Origin: Pseudidiomarina salinarum
GTDB taxonomy: Bacteria; Pseudomonadota; Gammaproteobacteria; Enterobacterales; Alteromonadaceae
Length of the DNA stretch: 64,000 nucleotides
Assembly (NCBI RefSeq): GCF_000753715.1
Contig: NZ_JPER01000001.1
Location: 372,001 to 436,000, forward strand
Direction: 5' to 3'
Both the position numbers and the translations under genes were made by a program. Numbering within the stretch: the first letter of the stretch is position 1; the number at the start of each line of letters is the position of its first letter. Below are positions 36,774 to 47,084 of this stretch, piece by piece. Below the pieces are notes generated by a model. The model saw only the letters and a program-made list of their open reading frames with translations. It was not told the DNA's origin and did not search any database.

Positions 36774-36850
36774 CGGCGAGTAGCGCAGCTTGGTAGCGCA
36801 CTTGTTTTGGGTACAAGGGGTCGCTGGTTCGAATCCAGTCTCGCCGACCA
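36774..36850 (+). tRNA. tRNA-Pro(TGG), copy 2
   Basis: A 77-base copy identical to 36458-36534. Position after Arg-His matches the proM position of the argX-hisR-leuT-proM operon of E. coli; the Leu tRNA of that operon is absent here. Confidence 0.96.
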
Positions 36851-36968
36851 TTCATCTATATTTAATCTTTTTCATCTAAGCGTTGAGTTATTGTTGGTTT
36901 ACATTGTGATGAAGCCGTGGATATAATGCGGTTACTATTTGACCGCGTCTAAAAATTATAACTAAAAA

Positions 36969-38093
36969 ATGCTGCAATCCGCTGAAAATAAAATAAAATC
37001 CGTAGCTTCCAATGATGCCTCTGCGTCATTCGGAATGCTTATTTCAGCGATTAGCGCCCAGCTTATCAATTGCTCCGTTGAAGATACCCAGTTATATATT
37101 GAACAAGCGCTTGCCGCGCTGGGACATGGCGACCGTAAGGATCGCTGTTATGTCTTTTTGTTCAACGATGACCATTCAGCCATGAGCAATACCCACGAAT
37201 GGACCAATTCAGGCATCAGCTCACACAAAGACGAACTGCAGGATATTCCGGCGGCGGCCATGCCGTGGTTTTTCGAGCAAATGCTCAGTACCGGTCTGGT
37301 GGTGGTGAGTCAGCTTAGTGATTTACCGCCTGAGGCAAAGGGCTTCCGGGCTGAACTGGAACATGAACGTATCAAGTCGATGATGTCGGTTGGCATGTAT
37401 CTTGAGAAAAAACTGATCGGCTTTGTCGGTTGTGACCTGGTAAACCGTCAGTGTGCCTGGACGGATAGTGATGTTCACCAGATGCGATTAGTAGCCGACA
37501 TGATTACCAATACTATCGCCCGGCACAATACTGAAACCAGGTTACGTGCTGCCGAAGCGGATCTGCGCGAGGCCAATGAACGACTGGAACAGCTGGCGCG
37601 CGAGGACGGTCTCACCGGCTTAGTCAACCGGCGTGGGCTGGACCACGCGCTGGAACAGGAACTCAGCCGCGCGGTACGGAATCAGTCACGATTAACGCTG
37701 TTTATGGTCGATGTGGATCATTTTAAGGCATTCAATGATCGCCGGGGCCACGTTGCCGGTGATGCCGCCTTGCGCGCGGTCGCTGCAGTATTGGCGAGTA
37801 CCTTTCAGCGCAGTGCTGAAGTTGTCGCGCGCTACGGCGGTGATGAATTCCTTATCGTTAGCCCCGAACTCGATCCCAAAGAGGCTACCGAGCAAGCCCA
37901 ACGGGTACTCCGTCGGATTCGCCAACTGAACGAGAAGCAGCTGATATCGCAACCTATTACCAGCAGCATTGGCGTTGCCACCCTGATCCCGGACCGCAGC
38001 TACGACGTGGATATGCTCATGCAGATGGTCGATAAAGCGGTCTATCAGGCTAAAGACCGGGGCCGTAACTGCGAGGTTATTCAGGCCTACTGA
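36969..38093 (+). CDS. GAF-GGDEF diguanylate cyclase
   Basis: A 374-residue soluble protein. A GAF-type sensor domain (about 20-180, ending in the helical linker RLRAAEADLREANERLEQLARE) precedes a GGDEF domain (about 215-370) with DGLTGLVNRRGL, MVDVDHFKAFND and an intact active site ARYGGDEFLIV. It should therefore make c-di-GMP from GTP. The product-inhibition site (RxxD five residues before GGDEF) reads RSAE, so feedback inhibition may be lost. No clear Shine-Dalgarno sequence precedes the ATG. It lies alone between the tRNAs and tig. The GAF ligand is unknown. Confidence 0.92.
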   Translation: MLQSAENKIKSVASNDASASFGMLISAISAQLINCSVEDTQLYIEQALAALGHGDRKDRCYVFLFNDDHSAMSNTHEWTNSGISSHKDELQDIPAAAMPWFFEQMLSTGLVVVSQLSDLPPEAKGFRAELEHERIKSMMSVGMYLEKKLIGFVGCDLVNRQCAWTDSDVHQMRLVADMITNTIARHNTETRLRAAEADLREANERLEQLAREDGLTGLVNRRGLDHALEQELSRAVRNQSRLTLFMVDVDHFKAFNDRRGHVAGDAALRAVAAVLASTFQRSAEVVARYGGDEFLIVSPELDPKEATEQAQRVLRRIRQLNEKQLISQPITSSIGVATLIPDRSYDVDMLMQMVDKAVYQAKDRGRNCEVIQAY

Positions 38094-38145
38094 TTTTTTA
38101 TAAGTGTCCGTTGATTGTTAATCCCGCAAAAAAACACGCCACTAC

Positions 38146-38174
38146 TCGACTATGTCGGCCTGCTTCGCTATAAT
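38146..38174 (+). promoter_or_regulatory. tig promoter
   Basis: TCGACT (38146-38151), 17 bp, consensus TATAAT (38169-38174). The leader is about 65 bases. Confidence 0.7.
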
Positions 38175-38245
38175 GCTGCGTCATTTTGAAGGGTCCCGAC
38201 TGGTAGTGGGCTCAAGGCCAATAGCGAAGCCGAGGTAATTACGCA

Positions 38246-39547
38246 ATGCAGGTTTCTGTAGAGAAAACCCAAGGATTAGAACGCCGCGCCACCATCACAG
38301 TGCCGGCTGAAACGATCGAAAACGAAGTAAAGCGTCTGCTCAAAGAAGAGTACCGTGACCGCCAGATCAAAGGATTCCGGAAAGGTAAGGTGCCACCGAA
38401 TGTGCTGCAGAAGCTTTATGGTAAAGAAGCACGCTCACGAGCGGCCTCCAACCTGATGCAGAGCAAATACTTTGAAGCGATTATGCAGGAAAAGCTGAAC
38501 CCAGCCGGACCACCTGCTATTGAGCCAACCGTAAATGAAACGGGCAAAGATTTAGAATTCACAGCGACCTTCGAAGTGTATCCGGAAGTTGAAGTGAAAG
38601 CGCTGGATAAGCTGACTGTTGAAAAACCTGAAGTTGAAGTGACTGACGTTGATGTTGACACCATGCTGGAAACGCTGCGCAAGCAACATGCTGGCTGGAA
38701 AGAAGTGAAGCGCAAGTCGAAAAAAGGTGATCGTATCACTATCGACTTCACCGGTTCTGTTGACGGCGAAGAGTTTGAAGGCGGCAAAGCCGAAGATTTC
38801 GCGCTGGAACTGGGTCAGAGCCGTATGATTCCTGGTTTTGAAGACAAGATCATCGGCATGAAGGCTGGTGAAGAGAAAACCATCGACGTAACCTTCCCGG
38901 AAGATTATCACGCTGAGAATCTGAAAGGTAAAGAAGCGCAGTTCGCGATTGTTGCCAAGAAAGTCGAAGAACCTGAACTGCCTGAGCTTAATGATGAGTT
39001 TGTTGCTCAGTTTGGCGTCACCGAAGGTGGTGTTGATGCCTTACGCGCTGAAGTGCGTAAGAACATGGAACGCGAACTGAAGAACACTGTTAAGAGCAAG
39101 GTAAAAGAACAGGTACTCAAAGGCCTGGTAGAAAATAACGACGTGGACGTTCCTTCCGCTATGATCGATCAGGAAGTTGACCATCTGCGTCGTCAGGCAA
39201 TGCAGCGTTTTGGCGGCAACCAGGCACAGATGCCTGAACTGCCGGCTAACCTGTTCGAAGAGCAGGCAAAAGAACGCGCTAAAGTTGGCCTGTTGCTGGG
39301 CGAAGTCATCCGCAGCAATGAAATGAAGGTTGACGAAGCCAAAGTAGACGAGATTATTGCAACCAACGCTTCTGCCTATGAAGATCCGCAGGAAGTGGTT
39401 GAGTACTATAAAGGTAATGAGCAGCTGATGCAGCAGGTTCGTAATGTAGCGCTGGAAGAACAGGCTATTGATTACATTCTGAGCCAGGCGAAAGTCAAGG
39501 CGAAGAAAGCCAGCTTTGATGAGCTGATGAACCCAAAAGATAAATAA
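38246..39547 (+). CDS. tig: Trigger factor
   Basis: A 433-residue ribosome-associated chaperone and prolyl isomerase. The ribosome-binding signature [16 protein letters not shown] is near residues 43-58. The FKBP-type PPIase domain (about 150-245) has [30 protein letters not shown]. The C-terminal substrate-binding helices complete the usual length. GAGG is about seven bases upstream of the ATG. It is followed by a strong terminator before clpP, so tig and clpPX are separate units, as in E. coli. Confidence 0.97.
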   Translation: MQVSVEKTQGLERRATITVPAETIENEVKRLLKEEYRDRQIKGFRKGKVPPNVLQKLYGKEARSRAASNLMQSKYFEAIMQEKLNPAGPPAIEPTVNETGKDLEFTATFEVYPEVEVKALDKLTVEKPEVEVTDVDVDTMLETLRKQHAGWKEVKRKSKKGDRITIDFTGSVDGEEFEGGKAEDFALELGQSRMIPGFEDKIIGMKAGEEKTIDVTFPEDYHAENLKGKEAQFAIVAKKVEEPELPELNDEFVAQFGVTEGGVDALRAEVRKNMERELKNTVKSKVKEQVLKGLVENNDVDVPSAMIDQEVDHLRRQAMQRFGGNQAQMPELPANLFEEQAKERAKVGLLLGEVIRSNEMKVDEAKVDEIIATNASAYEDPQEVVEYYKGNEQLMQQVRNVALEEQAIDYILSQAKVKAKKASFDELMNPKDK

Positions 39548-39600
39548 GGTTGCGGGAACCGTCACGCGAAGATTGACGGCATCCACAACAACTTGGTTTA

Positions 39601-39634
39601 ATGGCTCGTATAACCTTATACGAGCCATTTTTTT
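39601..39634 (+). terminator. Terminator between tig and clpP
   Basis: ATGGCTCGTATAA (39601-39613) pairs with TTATACGAGCCAT (39616-39628), 13 bp, followed by a T run (39628-39634). Confidence 0.92.
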
Positions 39635-39652
39635 ATTTCAGGAGTTGTAATT

Positions 39653-40270
39653 ATGTCTGAGTTGGCAAACACGCCTATGGCACAGCTGGTGCCTATGGTT
39701 GTTGAACAAACAGCTAAGGGAGAACGCTCGTACGACATCTATTCGCGGCTACTAAAAGAGCGGGTGATTTTTTGCGTGGGTCAGATTGACGACCATATGG
39801 CGAATCTGATTGTTGCCCAGTTATTGTTTCTTGAATCGGATAATCCCGATAAAGATATCTACCTGTATATCAATTCGCCGGGTGGCGTGGTGACGGCCGG
39901 GATGGCCATTTATGATACAATGCGTTTTATTAAGCCTGATGTCAGCACCGTCTGTATGGGCCAGGCCGCCAGTATGGGCGCCTTCCTGTTAGCGGGCGGC
40001 AGCAAAGGTAAGCGCTTTTGCCTGCCAAACTCACGGGTGATGATTCATCAGCCACTCGGTGGCTTCCAGGGTCAGGCTTCAGATTTCGAGATTCACGCGC
40101 GGCAAATTCTTGATATTAAAGATAAGCTGAATCGGATGCTGGCAGAGAATACCGGCAAGTCGATTGAACAGGTAGCAAAAGATACCGATCGTGATTATTT
40201 TATGGGCGCTCAGGAATCTGTCGACTATGGTGTAGTAGATGGCATTCTGACGCAGCGAAACGGAGAGTAG
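39653..40270 (+). CDS. clpP: ATP-dependent Clp protease proteolytic subunit
   Basis: A 205-residue serine peptidase forming the ClpP tetradecamer that degrades substrates delivered by ClpX or ClpA. The catalytic triad is S107 (GQAASMGAF), H132 (MIHQP) and D181 (TDRDY), each four residues earlier than in E. coli because of a shorter N-terminus. Oxyanion loop SPGGVVTAG is present. CAGGAG is nine bases upstream. clpX starts one base after the stop. Confidence 0.98.
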   Translation: MSELANTPMAQLVPMVVEQTAKGERSYDIYSRLLKERVIFCVGQIDDHMANLIVAQLLFLESDNPDKDIYLYINSPGGVVTAGMAIYDTMRFIKPDVSTVCMGQAASMGAFLLAGGSKGKRFCLPNSRVMIHQPLGGFQGQASDFEIHARQILDIKDKLNRMLAENTGKSIEQVAKDTDRDYFMGAQESVDYGVVDGILTQRNGE

Positions 40271-40271
40271 T

Positions 40272-41549
40272 ATGACTGATAAAACCCAGGGTAATGGCGA
40301 AAAGCCGTTGTTTTGTACCTTTTGTGGTAAAAGTCAGCACGAAGTACGCAAGTTGATCGCCGGTCCCTCGGTGTTTATCTGTGATGAATGTGTCGATCTG
40401 TGTAACGATATTCTGCGCGAAGAAATTCAGAATATTGCGCCACAGGATGGGCCGGATAAATTACCTACGCCGCGGGAAATTCGCGAGCACCTTGATGAAT
40501 ACGTTATTGGCCAGGAACTGGCTAAAAAGGTATTGGCGGTTGCGGTATACAATCACTACAAGCGATTGCAGAATTCCGGTAAAGGCAAAGATCAGATTGA
40601 ACTTGGCAAGAGTAATATCCTGCTGATCGGACCGACCGGTTCAGGTAAAACCTACCTGGCGGAAACCATGGCCCGTTTTCTGGATGTGCCTTTTACTATG
40701 GCTGACGCAACAACGCTGACTGAAGCAGGTTATGTGGGTGAAGACGTTGAAAACATCATCCAGAAGCTGCTGCAGAAGTGTGACTATGATGTCGAGAAGG
40801 CCGAACGTGGCATTGTCTACATTGATGAAATTGATAAGATTTCGCGCAAGTCGGATAATCCGTCGATCACCCGTGATGTGTCGGGCGAAGGTGTACAGCA
40901 GGCGCTGCTGAAACTGATCGAAGGAACCGTTGCCGCAGTACCCCCGCAGGGCGGGCGTAAGCATCCGCAGCAGGAATTTGTGCAGGTTGATACCTCTAAG
41001 ATTCTGTTTATCTGTGGTGGTGCTTTCGCTGGTCTGAACAAGGTGATAGAGCAACGCATCCAGGTAGGTAGTGGCATCGGCTTCGGCGCTCAGGTAAAAA
41101 GCAAAGAGTTGACCGAGGAAGGTAAAACCCTGGCTCAGGTCGAGCCTGAAGATCTGGTTAAATATGGCCTGATCCCGGAATTCATTGGCCGTTTGCCGGT
41201 TCTGGCTACTTTAAGCGAGCTGGATGAAGAAGCGCTGGTGCAGATTCTGCAGACTCCGAAAAATGCCCTGACGAAACAGTATAACTCGCTGTTTGAAATG
41301 GAAGGGGTAGAGCTGGAGTTTCGTGAAGATGCGCTGCGGGCAATAGCCCGCAAAGCCATGACCCGGAAAACCGGTGCCCGTGGCCTGCGCTCTATCGTTG
41401 AAGCGGTGCTGCTGGATACCATGTATGACCTGCCATCGGTGGATAATGTCAGCAAGGTGGTTATCGATGAATCCGTGATTCAGGGTGAGTCGAAGCCAAT
41501 CCTGATTTATCACAACGAGAAGAAAGGAAAGCAAGCGTCTGGTGAATAA
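40272..41549 (+). CDS. clpX: ATP-dependent Clp protease ATPase subunit ClpX
   Basis: A 425-residue AAA+ unfoldase. The N-terminal zinc-binding domain has C15, C18, C37 and C40. Walker [14 protein letters not shown] is near residue 120, Walker [12 protein letters not shown] near 180. The sensor and substrate-pore loops (GYVGEDVE) and the ClpP-docking IGF-type loop (GIGFGAQV) are present. The ribosome site GGAGAG is within the clpP end. A terminator follows. Confidence 0.98.
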   Translation: MTDKTQGNGEKPLFCTFCGKSQHEVRKLIAGPSVFICDECVDLCNDILREEIQNIAPQDGPDKLPTPREIREHLDEYVIGQELAKKVLAVAVYNHYKRLQNSGKGKDQIELGKSNILLIGPTGSGKTYLAETMARFLDVPFTMADATTLTEAGYVGEDVENIIQKLLQKCDYDVEKAERGIVYIDEIDKISRKSDNPSITRDVSGEGVQQALLKLIEGTVAAVPPQGGRKHPQQEFVQVDTSKILFICGGAFAGLNKVIEQRIQVGSGIGFGAQVKSKELTEEGKTLAQVEPEDLVKYGLIPEFIGRLPVLATLSELDEEALVQILQTPKNALTKQYNSLFEMEGVELEFREDALRAIARKAMTRKTGARGLRSIVEAVLLDTMYDLPSVDNVSKVVIDESVIQGESKPILIYHNEKKGKQASGE

Positions 41550-41581
41550 ATACCCCGGTTAGAGCTTAAATCGTGCAAAAA

Positions 41582-41603
41582 GGGCCATTCTGGCCCTTTT
41601 TTT
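41582..41603 (+). terminator. Terminator after clpX
   Basis: GGGCCA-TTC-TGGCCC (41582-41596) followed by seven T and preceded by A5. Confidence 0.9.
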
Positions 41604-41613
41604 GTGCAAAGCT

Positions 41614-41641
41614 ATTGAAGTTTCTCTGAACTGCCACATAT
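41614..41641 (+). promoter_or_regulatory. Candidate heat-shock (sigma-32) promoter of lon
   Basis: ATTGAAG (41614-41620), 13 bp, CCACATAT (41634-41641) resembles the sigma-32 pattern CTTGAAA-N13-CCCCATnT. lon is a sigma-32 gene in E. coli. The start would be about 45 bases before the ATG. Confidence 0.4.
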
Positions 41642-41692
41642 TAGAAGCTATGATATGTAGCAGACACCAAGCCAGCGACCTGGAGAAGTATT

Positions 41693-44032
41693 ATGAGTGA
41701 AGAACGGGTTGAACGCCTGAGTACCCCAGTTTTACCGTTACGCGATGTGGTCGTGTATCCCCATATGGTGATCCCGCTGTTTGTGGGGCGGGAAAAATCT
41801 ATCCGTTGCCTGGAAGCGGCGATGGACAATGATAAACAAATTTTTCTGGCGGCGCAGAAAGATGCTGCCGTGGATGAGCCGGAGCAAAAGGACATCCATG
41901 AAGTCGGCACTGTGGCCACCATTCTGCAACTGCTGAAACTACCTGACGGCACGGTTAAAGTGCTGGTAGAGGGCGTACAGCGCGCCACCATCGACTCATT
42001 TGAAGAAACCGAGGACTTTTTCCGGGCGCAGGTTCACTTTCTGGCTTCCGAAAGCATGGAAGACAAAGAAGAAGAAGTGATGATCCGGTCGGCGATCAAT
42101 CAGTTCGAAGGCTATGTGAAGCTGAATAAGAAGATTCCTCCGGAAGTTTTAACCTCCTTGTCGGGCATTGAGGAGGCTGATCGGCTGGCTGATACTATGG
42201 CCGCGCACATGCCGCTGAAGCTTAAAGACAAGCAAAAAGTGCTTGAGATCACCAACGTGCGTGAGCGCCTAGATTTTCTGATGGCGCTGATGGAAGGCGA
42301 AATTGACCTGCTGCAGGTTGAAAAGCGAATTCGCACCCGGGTGAAGAAGCAGATGGAGAAGAGCCAGCGTGAGTACTATCTGAATGAGCAGATGAAGGCG
42401 ATTCAGAAAGAGCTGGGCGAAATGGAAGAAGGGCCCGATGAATTTGAGGCCTTACAGCAAAAAATTGATGAAGCCGGTATGCCTGAGGAAGCTGAGGCTA
42501 AAACCCGCGCTGAATTGCAAAAGCTGAAGATGATGTCGCCAATGTCCGCTGAAGCAACGGTGGTGCGTGGCTACATTGACTGGATGGTCTCGGTACCCTG
42601 GAAAAAACGCTCGCGCATCAAGAAAGATCTGGCTCATGCCGAGAAAATTCTCGATGCCGATCACTACGGACTGGAAAAAGTTAAAGAACGGATACTTGAG
42701 TATCTTGCCGTGCAACAGCGTACCTCTAAGGTTCGTGGCGCCATTCTGTGCTTAGTCGGTCCGCCGGGCGTGGGTAAGACCTCGCTGGGGCAGTCCATTG
42801 CCAGGGCGACCGGCCGTAAATACATTCGGATGGCGCTGGGTGGGGTACGGGATGAAGCGGAGATCCGTGGTCACCGCCGTACCTATATCGGCTCTATGCC
42901 GGGCAAGCTGATTCAGAAAATGGCAAAAGTAGGGGTCCGCAACCCGCTGTTTCTGCTCGATGAAATCGACAAAATGGCGCAGGATATGCGCGGTGATCCG
43001 GCTTCAGCCTTGCTGGAAGTGCTGGATCCGGAACAGAACATCAACTTTAACGATCACTATCTTGAAGTGGATTACGATTTGTCGGATGTGATGTTCGTAG
43101 CAACCTCGAATAGCATGAATATTCCGGCGCCACTGTTGGATCGGATGGAAGTGATCCGGCTGGCTGGCTACACCGAAGATGAGAAGCTCAACATCGCCAA
43201 AAGCCATTTGCTGCCGAAGCAGATCGAGCGCAATGGCCTGAAGGATAAAGAGCTGAACATCATGGATGATGCGATCACCGGTATTATCCGTTATTACACC
43301 CGTGAGGCCGGCGTCCGGAACCTGGAGCGGGAGCTGTCGCGGTTATGCCGTAAAGCCGTCAAGCGGATTGTGCTGGATAAAAGCATTAAGCATGTGGAAA
43401 TTAATGGCAAGAATCTGAACGAGTTCCTCGGCGTGCAGAAATACGATTTCGGTAAAGCGGAAGCAACCAATCAGATTGGCCAGGTTACCGGCCTGGCCTG
43501 GACTGAGGTCGGCGGTGACTTGCTGACGATTGAAGCCACCAATGTGACGGGTAAAGGTAAGATTACCTCGACCGGGTCGTTAGGTGGCGTGATGCAGGAA
43601 TCGATTCAGACCGCCCTGACGGTAGTACGTAGCCGCGCGGACAAGCTTGGGATTCCCGATGATTTCCACGAGAAGCGTGATATTCACGTGCACGTTCCTG
43701 AAGGGGCAACGCCAAAAGATGGCCCTAGTGCCGGTATTGCTATGGTAACGGCGCTGGCTTCGTCGCTGACGGGTATTCCGGTGCGTGCTGAAGTTGCCAT
43801 GACCGGCGAAATCACGTTGCGTGGCGAAGTACTGCCCATTGGTGGCCTGAAAGAGAAACTGCTGGCGGCCCACCGCGGTGGTATTAAACATGTATTGATA
43901 CCTAAAGAAAACGAGCGTGATCTGCAGGAAATCAGTGCCAATGTGAAGGGTGATTTGAAAATTCAGCCGGTACAATGGATTGATGAAGTGCTGAAAGTGG
44001 CACTTGAGCGGGCTCCTGAGCCAAGAAAATAG
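41693..44032 (+). CDS. lon: ATP-dependent protease Lon
   Basis: A 779-residue LonA protease degrading misfolded and regulatory proteins. The N-terminal LON domain (about 10-200) is followed by a coiled coil ([13 protein letters not shown]). The AAA+ module has Walker [13 protein letters not shown] (about 359) and [11 protein letters not shown]. The protease domain carries the catalytic Ser S679 (DGPSAGIAM), the same number as in E. coli, and the catalytic Lys near 722 ([14 protein letters not shown]). TGGAGAAG precedes the ATG. It stands between clpX and hupB as in most gammaproteobacteria. Confidence 0.98.
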   Translation: MSEERVERLSTPVLPLRDVVVYPHMVIPLFVGREKSIRCLEAAMDNDKQIFLAAQKDAAVDEPEQKDIHEVGTVATILQLLKLPDGTVKVLVEGVQRATIDSFEETEDFFRAQVHFLASESMEDKEEEVMIRSAINQFEGYVKLNKKIPPEVLTSLSGIEEADRLADTMAAHMPLKLKDKQKVLEITNVRERLDFLMALMEGEIDLLQVEKRIRTRVKKQMEKSQREYYLNEQMKAIQKELGEMEEGPDEFEALQQKIDEAGMPEEAEAKTRAELQKLKMMSPMSAEATVVRGYIDWMVSVPWKKRSRIKKDLAHAEKILDADHYGLEKVKERILEYLAVQQRTSKVRGAILCLVGPPGVGKTSLGQSIARATGRKYIRMALGGVRDEAEIRGHRRTYIGSMPGKLIQKMAKVGVRNPLFLLDEIDKMAQDMRGDPASALLEVLDPEQNINFNDHYLEVDYDLSDVMFVATSNSMNIPAPLLDRMEVIRLAGYTEDEKLNIAKSHLLPKQIERNGLKDKELNIMDDAITGIIRYYTREAGVRNLERELSRLCRKAVKRIVLDKSIKHVEINGKNLNEFLGVQKYDFGKAEATNQIGQVTGLAWTEVGGDLLTIEATNVTGKGKITSTGSLGGVMQESIQTALTVVRSRADKLGIPDDFHEKRDIHVHVPEGATPKDGPSAGIAMVTALASSLTGIPVRAEVAMTGEITLRGEVLPIGGLKEKLLAAHRGGIKHVLIPKENERDLQEISANVKGDLKIQPVQWIDEVLKVALERAPEPRK

Positions 44033-44358
44033 GCCGCGAAAACGGTAAAATGCGGGCTCTGGGGCCCTAATTCGGCTGTAGCCCGCATTCTTTCGTTAAA
44101 AAAATTGTGAAAAAGGGTTCTCAATCGAAAATCTTGTGGTAGCCTAGAGTCAAAGTGATTGGCCAGAACGCAACAAAATAAAGAGCTCTGGCAAGACACT
44201 TGAGCAACAGGGAGTATGCCAAGAAGTCTGCTAACCTGTTGAACCGCTTGAACTGGTTGTTCAGGCTTGTTATAACCTTCGTTGGACCATATTTGCATTT
44301 CGAAAAGCAAGTGGAACCAAGAAAAAATCTCATAATAACAATCTAAGGGGATGATACT
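44033..44358 (+). other. 326-bp lon-hupB intergenic region
   Basis: Contains a 10-bp inverted repeat AATGCGGGCT (44049-44058)/AGCCCGCATT (44080-44089) followed by CTTTCGTT, a weak lon terminator. The hupB promoter is near 44248-44276. I see no further gene; short frames here lack conserved features. Confidence 0.5.
44248..44276 (+). promoter_or_regulatory. hupB promoter
   Basis: TTGAAC (44248-44253), 17 bp, TATAAC (44271-44276); the leader is about 75 bases. Confidence 0.6.
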
Positions 44359-44631
44359 GTGAACAAGTCTCAGTTAGTTGACAAAATTGCAGAGGGAGCA
44401 GAGATTTCTAAAGCTGCTGCTGGCCGCGCTCTGGACTCTTTCATCGAAGCAGTAACTGACGCTTTGAAGAAAGGTGAGCAGGTCGCTCTGGTTGGTTTTG
44501 GTACGTTTAGTGTACGTGAGCGCTCAGCTCGCACTGGCCGTAACCCACAAACTGGTCAGACTATCCAGATTGCAGCTGCTAAAGTACCTTCATTCAAAGC
44601 CGGTAAAGCACTGAAAGATTCGGTAAACTAA
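44359..44631 (+). CDS. hupB: DNA-binding protein HU-beta
   Basis: A 90-residue histone-like DNA-bending protein. The HU signature [21 protein letters not shown] spans the DNA-binding arm. The start [20 protein letters not shown] matches HupB. The start codon is GTG, with AAGGGG eight bases upstream. tRNA-Asp begins seven bases after the stop, so hupB may be co-transcribed with it, the shared terminator being at 44728-44761. Confidence 0.98.
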   Translation: MNKSQLVDKIAEGAEISKAAAGRALDSFIEAVTDALKKGEQVALVGFGTFSVRERSARTGRNPQTGQTIQIAAAKVPSFKAGKALKDSVN

Positions 44632-44638
44632 TCACTGC

Positions 44639-44715
44639 GGAGCGGTAGTTCAGTTGGTTAGAATACCGGCCTGTCACGCCGGGGGTCGCGGGTTCAAGTC
44701 CCGTCCGCTCCGCCA
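44639..44715 (+). tRNA. tRNA-Asp(GTC)
   Basis: Acceptor GGAGCGG/CCGCTCC, anticodon arm CCGGC-CTGTCAC-GCCGG giving GTC, T-loop GTTCAAGTC, encoded CCA. Confidence 0.96.
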
Positions 44716-44727
44716 GCGAATAATAAA

Positions 44728-44761
44728 AATAACCCGAAGCTCGTCTTCGGGTTATTTTTTT
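44728..44761 (+). terminator. Terminator after hupB-tRNA-Asp
   Basis: AATAACCCGAAG (44728-44739) pairs with CTTCGGGTTATT (44745-44756) around a 5-base loop and runs into T7. Confidence 0.93.
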
Positions 44762-44821
44762 CGCATATAACCATATATAATAGCGCGCGTTATCACGGAT
44801 TAATTTGAGGTTTGGTGGATT

Positions 44822-46708
44822 ATGTTGGAGAGGATACGAGAAGGGTCCCAGAGCATTACGGTGAAAGTCATTCTGGTACTGATTGCGCTTACATTCGCGC
44901 TGGCAGGTATCGGCGGCTATATCAGTAATACACCGGAACCATCAGTGGCCATAGTCAATGGCGAGAACATCACGCGGGCGGAATTTGATCGCGCTCTGGA
45001 AAACGAACGCGCGCGCCAGAAGCAACAGTTCGGCGACTTTTATGATCAGCTGGCAGCAGATCCAGCATTCAACCAGCGCCTTCGTAGCCAGGTATTAAAT
45101 GATTTAGTTAATCAGAAGCTGACCGAGCAATATGCGTTCGAGCAGGGCTTACGGGTTTCTGATGAACAGGTAAAAGACGCGATCCGCGATATTCCAAGCT
45201 TCCGCGTGGCCGGGCAGTTTGATAATGAAACCTATCAGTACAGCCTGCGCAATATGGGTTATACCCCGGAGATGTTTGCTGAACTGATGCGCCGCGATAT
45301 GACCCGCAGCCAGTTATTGCAGACGCTGGTTAATTCAGAATTCGTATTGGGTTCAGAAGTGAACTCCGTGCAGCAGCTGGTAAACCAGTCGCGCAGCGGT
45401 AGCTACGCCCGGGTAGAACTGGCTGAGTATCTTGATGACGTGGAACTGGTTGAAGCTGATATCGAGCAGTGGTATCAGCAGAATATTAACCAGTTTGTGG
45501 TACCTGAGCAGGTGAAGGCTGAATTTGTCATCATTGATGCCGGCAGCATCGCCGAAGATCTGGTGGTTGAAGAAGAAACCATCCAGGAATGGTATGAAGG
45601 GAACCGGTCACGCTATGAAACCAGTAGTCAGTATCGTTTCTCGCATATTCTGATTGAGGCCGAAGATGGCAACGAAGAAGCCCGCGCCACGGCTGAGCAG
45701 GTGTTAGCTGAACTTCAGGCTGGTGCTGATTTTGCCGAGCTGGCCACGAAATACTCCGACGACCTGTTCTCCGCAGAGCAGGGGGGCGACCTGGACTGGC
45801 TTGAGCAAGGCACTATGGATCAGGACTTCGAAGAAGCAGCCTTTGCCCTCGAAGAAGTTGGCGAAGTCACCGGCGTGGTTGAAACCTCGTTTGGCTTTCA
45901 TATTATTAAACTGACCGACAAGCGTCCGGGTAGTGTCATCCCACTGGAAGAAGTGCGTGATGAGATCGCCGCTGATATCCGTGATAGCCGTGTGAAACAG
46001 GCTTATTACGAACTGCAGCAGCGGGTGTCTGAGATGGCCTTTGAAATCCCGGATACGCTGAAGCCCGTTGCGGAAGAAACGGATTTACAGGTACGCAGCA
46101 GCGACTGGTTCAGCCGTGAAACCGCGCCTTCAGCACTTAACCATCCGGCGGTACTGGAGCAGGTCTTTAATCGCGATTTCATCGCTGAAGGGCTCAACAG
46201 TGATCTGATTGAAACCAGTGACACTGAATCCGTTATCGTACGGGTGCTTGAGCATCGTCCACAGACGACCCGTCCACTTGACGAAGTTCGTGACACCGTT
46301 GCAGAAGAAGTACGTATTGAAAAAGCGCAGGAACTTGCCCAGCAAGCCGCTGATGAACTGGTAGCGCAGTTGCGTGCCGGCGAGTCGGTTGCGGTTGAGA
46401 TGGTCGCGCTGGATGGCGTAACCCGTCGTACCACCGAGCATCCACGGGCGGTAGTGCAAGCGCTGTTTAGTCAGGCGGCACCGGGTGAAGGCATTGCGGT
46501 AACCAGCACCACTCTGACGAACGGTGATCTGGCAGTAGTGCAGCTGACCGGAGTTGAAGCGGGTGAAGTCGCCGGCGATATGGCAGAACAGTTAACTGAA
46601 CAGCTGAACAATAGTACTGCTCAGGAGCTCTATGCGGCCTTTATCGAAGCCCTGCGCGCTGATGCGGAAATCGAAGTTACTATGGATCAGGCGGCTGCTC
46701 AGCAATAG
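44822..46708 (+). CDS. ppiD: Periplasmic folding chaperone PpiD (parvulin-type)
   Basis: A 628-residue inner-membrane-anchored chaperone near the Sec exit. The N-terminus MLERIREGSQSITVKVILVLIALTFALAGIGGY-like stretch is cytoplasmic plus one transmembrane helix (about 14-33). SurA_N-like helices follow. A parvulin domain (about 270-365: RFSHILIEAEDG, GADFAELATKYSDD, GGDLDWLEQGTM, FGFHIIKL) precedes a C-terminal chaperone region. The family's PPIase activity is weak or absent. A consensus TATAAT (44776-44781) lies upstream, and a terminator follows. Confidence 0.95.
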   Translation: MLERIREGSQSITVKVILVLIALTFALAGIGGYISNTPEPSVAIVNGENITRAEFDRALENERARQKQQFGDFYDQLAADPAFNQRLRSQVLNDLVNQKLTEQYAFEQGLRVSDEQVKDAIRDIPSFRVAGQFDNETYQYSLRNMGYTPEMFAELMRRDMTRSQLLQTLVNSEFVLGSEVNSVQQLVNQSRSGSYARVELAEYLDDVELVEADIEQWYQQNINQFVVPEQVKAEFVIIDAGSIAEDLVVEEETIQEWYEGNRSRYETSSQYRFSHILIEAEDGNEEARATAEQVLAELQAGADFAELATKYSDDLFSAEQGGDLDWLEQGTMDQDFEEAAFALEEVGEVTGVVETSFGFHIIKLTDKRPGSVIPLEEVRDEIAADIRDSRVKQAYYELQQRVSEMAFEIPDTLKPVAEETDLQVRSSDWFSRETAPSALNHPAVLEQVFNRDFIAEGLNSDLIETSDTESVIVRVLEHRPQTTRPLDEVRDTVAEEVRIEKAQELAQQAADELVAQLRAGESVAVEMVALDGVTRRTTEHPRAVVQALFSQAAPGEGIAVTSTTLTNGDLAVVQLTGVEAGEVAGDMAEQLTEQLNNSTAQELYAAFIEALRADAEIEVTMDQAAAQQ

Positions 46709-46730
46709 AACCTGATCAGGGAAAACTGAA

Positions 46731-46759
46731 AGCCGGACAGCTTGCTGTCCGGCTTTTTT
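46731..46759 (+). terminator. Terminator after ppiD
   Basis: AGCCGGACAG-CTTG-CTGTCCGGCT (46731-46754) followed by T5. Confidence 0.93.
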
Positions 46760-46777
46760 ATTGCGTGCGCCACTATT

Positions 46778-46805
46778 TTGACTACCCTTAAGAGAGTGTT
46801 AGTTA
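46778..46805 (+). promoter_or_regulatory. Promoter for the small ORF at 46827
   Basis: TTGACT (46778-46783), 16 bp, TAGTTA (46800-46805); the start would be near 46812, 15 bases before the ATG. Confidence 0.5.
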
Positions 46806-46826
46806 GTTTCTTCAAGGGAGGACGAA

Positions 46827-47084
46827 ATGGTTATTGCTCAGGTAGATTTTGCGATTCAAAGTGCCCAGTCGGCCTTAACAAACCGGCCGGTGAATGAGAA
46901 AGACTTAAATGACGGCCTGAATGAACTGGAACGAATTGACCTACAGGATATGCCGGCCGATGTGCGGGAGCAGGTTACCGGCTTAAAAGCTGAAATCAAA
47001 AAGGAACTGGTGCGGGTTAACAATGATCGTGACTTTAGCGGTCAGGGTGGCCTTAGCGGTCTTAGCGGCCCTGGTGGCCGCTAG
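46827..47084 (+). CDS. Small protein of unknown function
   Basis: 85 residues, not recognised. It has its own promoter-like sequence and a good ribosome site (GGGAGG, seven bases before ATG), so I consider it real. It is mostly helical and acidic (NEKDLNDGLNELERIDLQDMPADVREQVTGLKAEIKKEL), then ends in GQGGLSGLSGPGGR, a short Gly-Leu-Ser repeat encoded by near-direct DNA repeats. No signal peptide or membrane helix. Its last 23 bases overlap the end of the convergent batD. It could be a small scaffold or accessory protein, but there is no evidence for a function. Confidence 0.6.
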   Translation: MVIAQVDFAIQSAQSALTNRPVNEKDLNDGLNELERIDLQDMPADVREQVTGLKAEIKKELVRVNNDRDFSGQGGLSGLSGPGGR

